A DNA stretch of 64,000 nucleotides, from NCBI GenBank assembly GCA_024642205.1, contig JAHEBQ010000007.1, forward strand, positions 79,383-143,382, read 5' to 3'. Of this stretch, positions 60,037 to 64,000 are shown one piece after another. A model generated the notes under the pieces. The model was not told the origin of the DNA, searched no databases, and worked only from the letters and a program-made list of their open reading frames with translations. The translations under genes were made by a program, and so were the position numbers. This DNA comes from Planctomycetaceae bacterium. Lineage in GTDB: Bacteria > Planctomycetota > Planctomycetia > Pirellulales > Pirellulaceae. Every line of letters begins with the position of its first letter. Positions within the stretch are counted from its first letter, which is position 1.

Positions 60037-61851
60037 ATGATTCAATCGAAAAACGTCGTCTGTCCTCAATGCGGCAAACCACTGGCTTCCGAGTTGCCGG
60101 GCAGTGCCTGCCCGCAATGCCTGATGGCTCTGGCCATGAACGGAGGTACCAACGCGGCAACGGCAGCTGCCTATCCGGGCGCGTTGGACCAGGGGCACGT
60201 TCCACCAATCGAAACGCTGGTTTCGGAGTTTCCCAATCTTGAGATCCAGCACCTGATCGGACATGGCGGCATGGGAGCTGTGTACCAGGCTCGTCAGATC
60301 AACCTTGACCGGGTCGTTGCCCTGAAAATACTCTCTCCCCGTCTCAGTTGCGATCCCGCGTTCGCGGAGCGATTTTTGCGAGAAGCCCGAACACTGGCGA
60401 AGCTTGCACATCCGAACATCGTGACGATATTTGATTTTGGACGGGCCGGGTCGTATTACTACCTGACGATGGAATTCGTTGATGGCGTAAATCTACGCGA
60501 CACAATATCGGCAAAACTACTCACAACCACGGAGGCTCTCGCGATTGTCCCCCAAGTTTGCGAGGCACTTCAGTACGCCCATGATCATGGAGTCGTTCAC
60601 CGCGACATCAAGCCAGAGAACATCCTGATCGCCAAGAACGGAAACCTCAAGATTGCGGATTTCGGGTTGGCCAAGCTCCTCCAGGCAACGTCTGACGATT
60701 TCACCCTGACCGGCACCTGCCAAGTGCTTGGGACGAGGAATTACATGGCGCCGGAACAAATTGAGAGCCCGGAAAGGGTCGATCACCGGGCGGATCTCTA
60801 TTCGTTAGGGGTCGTGTTTTACGAATTATTGACCGGTGAACTGCCACTAGGCAGGTTTTCGCTCCCCAGTGAAAAATCGGCTTGCGTGTCCAACCTTCTG
60901 GACGACGTCGTGATGCGTACGCTGCAAAAGGATCCCGATCGAAGATACCAACAGGCAAGTCAAATCAAAACTGCCTGCAAGTCCATTGAAACACCGGTCT
61001 CCAATCGTGCTTTCCAGGCAGATTCAACGCGCACGTTTGGCTCCGATTCCATTCCTATTTGTCGGCCGTTCCCGATCAAAATCGAAGAAATTTATGCTGG
61101 CCTCGCATCGGGTTTTGGGATGCTACGCGGCTTTGAATCACATCTGGATCTGGAATACGAAGTTCGTGATTCCGTGGTCGACCACAAATGGGCGGCGGCA
61201 AAAGTCCAAATCCCGTTGGAGAGAATCAGCGCTATCCGGTTTTACAAAGGACTCATCTATACGTACATCGAAATTCAGGCCGATCGCTTCGAAGTGGTCA
61301 GCGCGATACCCAACAGCAAGAGCGGCGCGTTTCGCGTGTACCTCAAAAAGGAAAATCGTGATGCTGCAGGCCAGCTTGTTGATCGTGTGAACGAGATCAT
61401 TAATGACAGCCCAAACCCACCCTTCGCATCTCCGAAGCCACCGGTAAAGCAGGGGGATTACCTCAACGCCTATCGTACCGACAATAAAACCAATGACCTG
61501 TTGGCTGGCGTTTTGGTGTTTCTGTTTGTCGGCGCTTGCGTCGTCTTTGCTCTGGCCGTCGTTTTGGGTTCAATTTGGATGTCCTCCGCTGGCCCACAGC
61601 CGAGCATCAACGTTACTCCCAGCAGGGTTGCGACGAGTTCTCCAAACGACGACACCAACCCGGTGGCAGAGCCAACTCCGAATCAGGAAACCACGTCCGA
61701 GTCAGGCCCAACCCTCGACGCTGAATCGATCAAAAAATTAATCGAATCCAACCCGGTGGCAGAGCCAACTCCGAATCAGGAAACCACGTCCGAGCCAGGC
61801 CCAACCCTCGACGCTGAATCGATCAAAAAATTAATCGAATCTCGATCGTGA
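60037..61851 (+). CDS. Membrane-anchored Ser/Thr protein kinase
   Basis: 604 residues. N-terminal zinc ribbon Cys9-x2-Cys12 and Cys25-x2-Cys28; kinase domain about 70-330 with IGHGGMGAVYQA, VAL-K, HRD at 188-190 (VVHRDIKPEN), DFG (IADFGLAKL) and the APE-type YMAPEQ. A 150-residue middle domain, one helix at about 486-512 (LLAGVLVFLFVGACVVFALAVVLG), then an extracytoplasmic tail of two 31-residue repeats. The sensor part is therefore very short and lacks any known ligand domain. Follows the ECF sigma gene. Confidence 0.92.
   Translation: MIQSKNVVCPQCGKPLASELPGSACPQCLMALAMNGGTNAATAAAYPGALDQGHVPPIETLVSEFPNLEIQHLIGHGGMGAVYQARQINLDRVVALKILSPRLSCDPAFAERFLREARTLAKLAHPNIVTIFDFGRAGSYYYLTMEFVDGVNLRDTISAKLLTTTEALAIVPQVCEALQYAHDHGVVHRDIKPENILIAKNGNLKIADFGLAKLLQATSDDFTLTGTCQVLGTRNYMAPEQIESPERVDHRADLYSLGVVFYELLTGELPLGRFSLPSEKSACVSNLLDDVVMRTLQKDPDRRYQQASQIKTACKSIETPVSNRAFQADSTRTFGSDSIPICRPFPIKIEEIYAGLASGFGMLRGFESHLDLEYEVRDSVVDHKWAAAKVQIPLERISAIRFYKGLIYTYIEIQADRFEVVSAIPNSKSGAFRVYLKKENRDAAGQLVDRVNEIINDSPNPPFASPKPPVKQGDYLNAYRTDNKTNDLLAGVLVFLFVGACVVFALAVVLGSIWMSSAGPQPSINVTPSRVATSSPNDDTNPVAEPTPNQETTSESGPTLDAESIKKLIESNPVAEPTPNQETTSEPGPTLDAESIKKLIESRS
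61657..61842 (+). repeat. Two tandem 93-bp repeats in the kinase gene
   Basis: Units 61657-61749 and 61750-61842 differ at only two bases (Ser to Pro, and a silent change in the last codon). They encode NPVAEPTPNQETTSE..GPTLDAESIKKLIES twice at the C-terminus. Such near-identity indicates a recent duplication or ongoing homogenisation. Confidence 0.9.
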
Positions 61852-61984
61852 CACACCGGAATCCAAGCCCAATGCGGCAGGTACGTCTGGAAGCTCAAGC
61901 CGATGACGATGTTTCGCCAACTCTCCCATCCGGTGAACTATCGACCTTTACCAGAATCGGGCATGAGTGAGTGTTTGGCAATCT

Positions 61985-62266
61985 CTAGGAAGAAGGCGGC
62001 TTGGGGCTTGTCGTCGATTCACCAATCGACTGGCGATCAGAATCGGATATCGCCAGAACGCTTGACACCGTCGACACGAAATATGGCACCATAAACGTCA
62101 AAACGGTTTGAAACAAACACGTAAGCCCAAATTTACCGTGAACAATACAGACGCCGTGGTTGATCAAGGCCAGAATGGTACCAACGATCAGCGCCATGTA
62201 GGTTGCCCGGATGACGACGCACCGATCAAAGGCGTGATGGAAATTAAAACGACTGTTTAGATTCAT
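61985..62266 (-). CDS. nrtS: Nitrate/nitrite transporter NrtS
   Basis: 93 residues, two helices: ALIVGTILALINHG and VLTFMVPYFVSTVSSVLAI. The pattern of a short N-terminal segment, VGTILxLINHG, then VPYFVSTVSSV matches NrtS, a small membrane protein reported to move nitrate and nitrite. The ATG at 62266 gives the usual length; an upstream in-frame start (62335) would add 23 residues. No nitrate reductase gene in the window. Confidence 0.75.
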   Translation of the reverse strand: MNLNSRFNFHHAFDRCVVIRATYMALIVGTILALINHGVCIVHGKFGLTCLFQTVLTFMVPYFVSTVSSVLAISDSDRQSIGESTTSPKPPSS

Positions 62267-62603
62267 GTGTTCGTTGCCGCCGGATTCTGCCGGTAATCCA
62301 GTCGCCGTTAATGACCGACCGTAAAACCCGATCATGATGCCTGTTGAATAACCTCATCATGGGCTGATTAACTAAAGGACAGTTCTGTCACTGAATACTT
62401 ACGGAAAAAACTCAAATTCCTGAAGCAGGGTTGGTTTATGCGAGGGCCCCGCTGTTCGGTTTTGTTCTCGATTTTGGAGACCGCCTTTGCGAGGGGACGC
62501 AACCTTTACCGAATGGATTTGAAAACTAAAACGGTGTCGTTCCGAGACCGGGCCAAGCTGACCAGCTAACTGAACGCACCGTACCACCTGCAAAAATCGC
62601 AGG
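62267..62603. other. Intergenic region, no gene recognised
   Basis: 337 bases. No ribosome binding site with a usable frame, no repeats and no sigma-54 match. Confidence 0.5.
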
Positions 62604-62780
62604 TTATTTGGACTCGGCACCGTCATCTTTCTTGTCGGCCGCTCCAGCAGCATCCGTTCCGGAGGTTACCGCGGGTTTCGTATCAGTCTTGCCATCCTTC
62701 TTGGTTTCGCTACAGCCCGTAATTGCCATGAACGAGAACATTAACATTCCACACAGACACAATCGAGTCACAGCTTTCAT
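62604..62780 (-). CDS. Small lipoprotein, 58 residues
   Basis: Signal sequence TRLCLCGMLMFSFMAITGC with the lipobox Cys at 22, then a 36-residue low-complexity tail rich in Lys, Asp, Thr and Ala (TKKDGKTDTKPAV..DKKDDGAESK). AGAGGAAAA before ATG 62780. No recognisable domain; such short charged lipoproteins are common in this phylum. Confidence 0.72.
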   Translation of the reverse strand: MKAVTRLCLCGMLMFSFMAITGCSETKKDGKTDTKPAVTSGTDAAGAADKKDDGAESK

Positions 62781-63009
62781 TTGATTTTCCTCTTGTTGGC
62801 GAGAGTTTCCCGCAAATCGGTTTGGAGAGTTCTGAAAAAAGAGCACTAACACCCGCTTCATCGGAACCTGGTAAGTACGGCAAAGATAGCAGCGAATGAA
62901 TTCCGCACAAGGCAGTGAGAGGAATTCAGTAACGCGACAGTAATTGAAGTGACGGATGGCGATTCGAGGAACGTTTGCGATTCTAAGACACCGAATAGGG
63001 TGATTGATT

Positions 63010-63375
63010 CTATCCCATTTGTTCCTCGATCGACCGCGTTCGTTCGGTAACCAGCTCACCCGTATGCAGCGTCGATTTGCGTTCGAAAATCAGAATGTGA
63101 CATTCCTTTTCGGCGTTCGGATGGTGTCGGACACCTTTGGGGACGATATACATGTCGCCAGCGTCGAGCTCGACGGTTTCGTGCTCCATTTCGATCTGCA
63201 TGTGCCCCTGGAGTACAAAAAACATCTCGTCCTGATCGTCGTGAGAATGCCAGGTAAAACTGCCCTTGATTCTCGCGACCTTGACATACGAGTCGTCCAC
63301 GACCCCGATAATTCGGGGGCACCAGAGCTCGGATAACTCGGACGCGACGTCGGATGGTGAAATTACTTTCGTCAT
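63010..63375 (-). CDS. Cupin-domain protein
   Basis: 121 residues. Cupin motif 1 (FTWHSHDDQDEMFFVLQG) with the His-x-His and Glu metal ligands, motif 2 (DAGDMYIVPKGVRHHPNAEKE) with the third His. A metal-binding beta barrel; substrate unknown. The GGGAGC ribosome binding site before ATG 63375 fixes the start; the frame is open much further but without cupin sequence. Confidence 0.86.
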   Translation of the reverse strand: MTKVISPSDVASELSELWCPRIIGVVDDSYVKVARIKGSFTWHSHDDQDEMFFVLQGHMQIEMEHETVELDAGDMYIVPKGVRHHPNAEKECHILIFERKSTLHTGELVTERTRSIEEQMG

Positions 63376-63776
63376 GAATTGCTCCCAACCAGTAATGACC
63401 CAGTGAGCTGATCTCGATTGTTCCGAACGGATTTTCGAATCACCAACTCGCAAGTCATCTTCTTGCCGGACGACTTGACCGTCAAGCAAGATCCGGGCGT
63501 TGACACGCAGGTCGGGCGTCATTGCCATTTTGGAATTGTCAGGGGTTGACTTGTTTCCAGGAAAAATCGGGCCTTCTGCACTTGAAGCGAGCATTGGTTT
63601 ATGACGGTTAGGAAATGTCATTAATGGCCAGGATCAGCGAAAACGGCGATTCGCGGAAAAGGGCCTCACCATTTGGCATGTGACTTGCGTACAATTAACA
63701 AAATGGCGTGAGATAATCCGTCGTCATCGAACTTCGATGAACCAATCAAATTCGAGTCCCTCCTGAGGAGTTGGCC
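63376..63776. other. Divergent intergenic region with one sigma-54 promoter
   Basis: 401 bases between the cupin gene and the Gly-rich protein. It holds the plus-strand promoter at 63674-63689. The minus-strand frame upstream of the cupin start is open but has no similarity or ribosome binding site. Confidence 0.5.
63674..63689 (+). promoter_or_regulatory. Sigma-54 promoter for the Gly-rich secreted protein
   Basis: TGGCATG-TGAC-TTGCG, correct GG-N10-GC spacing, 88 bases upstream of the GTG start at 63777. Confidence 0.7.
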
Positions 63777-64000
63777 GTGCGTCTGAATCCTGAAAAATTG
63801 TTGGTAATCGCGGTGAGCTGTGTATTGGCGACGGTCTTTGTTGATCCGGCGTCTGTCTGGGCTCAAAAGGGTGGCAGCCAAGGCCGAGGCGGGGGATCGG
63901 CAAGTCGCGGAAGTTCAGGTGGCAGTATGCGGGGTGGCGGATCATCCAGTCGAGGTAATCCCGGCGGAGGTTCGCGCAGCATGGGATCGTCGAGCCGAGG
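63777..64000 (+). CDS. Secreted Gly/Ser/Arg-rich protein (3' partial)
   Basis: Open to the window end. GTG start at 63777 with GAGGAG six bases upstream. Signal peptide of about 29 residues (LLVIAVSCVLATVFVDPASVWA), then a low-complexity stretch of GGS, RGG and SSRG units. No domain is visible in the part present; a folded or membrane domain may follow. Arg-Gly-Gly repeats suggest RNA, phosphate or surface contacts, but this is open. Preceded by a sigma-54 promoter. Confidence 0.7.
   Translation, partial: MRLNPEKLLVIAVSCVLATVFVDPASVWAQKGGSQGRGGGSASRGSSGGSMRGGGSSSRGNPGGGSRSMGSSSR

Noticed and set aside
1..64000. CRISPR arrays, insertion sequences, tRNA or rRNA genes
   Set aside because: No regularly spaced repeats, transposase frames, terminal inverted repeats or cloverleaf/T-loop signatures were seen on either strand.

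Overview
The window looks like chromosomal DNA of a planctomycete, probably in or near the Pirellulaceae. The grounds are an ECF sigma factor next to a zinc-ribbon Ser/Thr kinase with a transmembrane tail, very large unassigned membrane proteins, many small lipoproteins, and an N-type ATPase tail. This is inference from gene content; there is no rRNA or other marker gene here. No tRNA, CRISPR array, insertion sequence or prophage was recognised.

Layout. 1-1991: end of an N-type F0F1 ATPase operon (atpA, atpG). 2526-3803: truncated haemoglobin, thioredoxin 2 and a small Cys-rich protein. 3938-20519: a dense stress island with six universal stress protein (USP) genes (one tandem, one fused to a GspE-type ATPase), two CBS-pair proteins, DUF4404, a TrkA-type K+ channel with a P2-type Ca2+-ATPase, a ribosome-hibernation factor, BON and Hsp20 proteins, a soluble REC-histidine kinase and an NtrC-family activator. 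20683-30636: RND exporter, DsbD-like thiol transporter, prolyl oligopeptidase, a metallopeptidase-cyclophilin fusion and a dihydroorotate-dehydrogenase-like flavoprotein. 31091-38610: a giant membrane protein of unknown function and an HlyD/ABC-2 efflux pair. 39181-43959: an orphan Flp pilin gene, a Rieske/GOLPH3-like pair, a further CBS protein, a formate/nitrite transporter and a kinase-like/P-loop protein. 44819-58753: EEP lipoprotein, then a probable lipopeptide or modified-lipid cluster (stand-alone KAS III, ankyrin lipoprotein, HTTM protein and partner, Sfp-type phosphopantetheinyl transferase, small membrane protein, and a 2517-residue FAAL-ACP-C-A-PCP-KASIII-KASIII megasynthase). 59141-64000: ECF sigma/kinase pair, NrtS, small lipoprotein, cupin, and the start of a secreted Gly/Ser/Arg-rich protein.

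The main organising signal is in the intergenic DNA. Reading both strands I find fifteen -24/-12 sigma-54 promoter matches with the obligatory 10 bases between GG and GC. They lie upstream of nearly every stress-island operon, the RND and DsbD-like genes, the flavoprotein, the second CBS gene, the kinase/FNT operon and the last gene. One drives the operon that encodes the NtrC-type activator itself. Four intergenic regions carry divergent pairs. I saw none in front of the ATPase, the biosynthetic cluster or the sigma/kinase pair. I infer one sigma-54 regulon for energy limitation or low oxygen. Its content (USPs, CBS proteins, Hsp20, hibernation factor, P2-type ATPase, phosphotransferase-like/P-loop protein) resembles the mycobacterial DosR dormancy regulon, although that regulon uses a different type of promoter and regulator.
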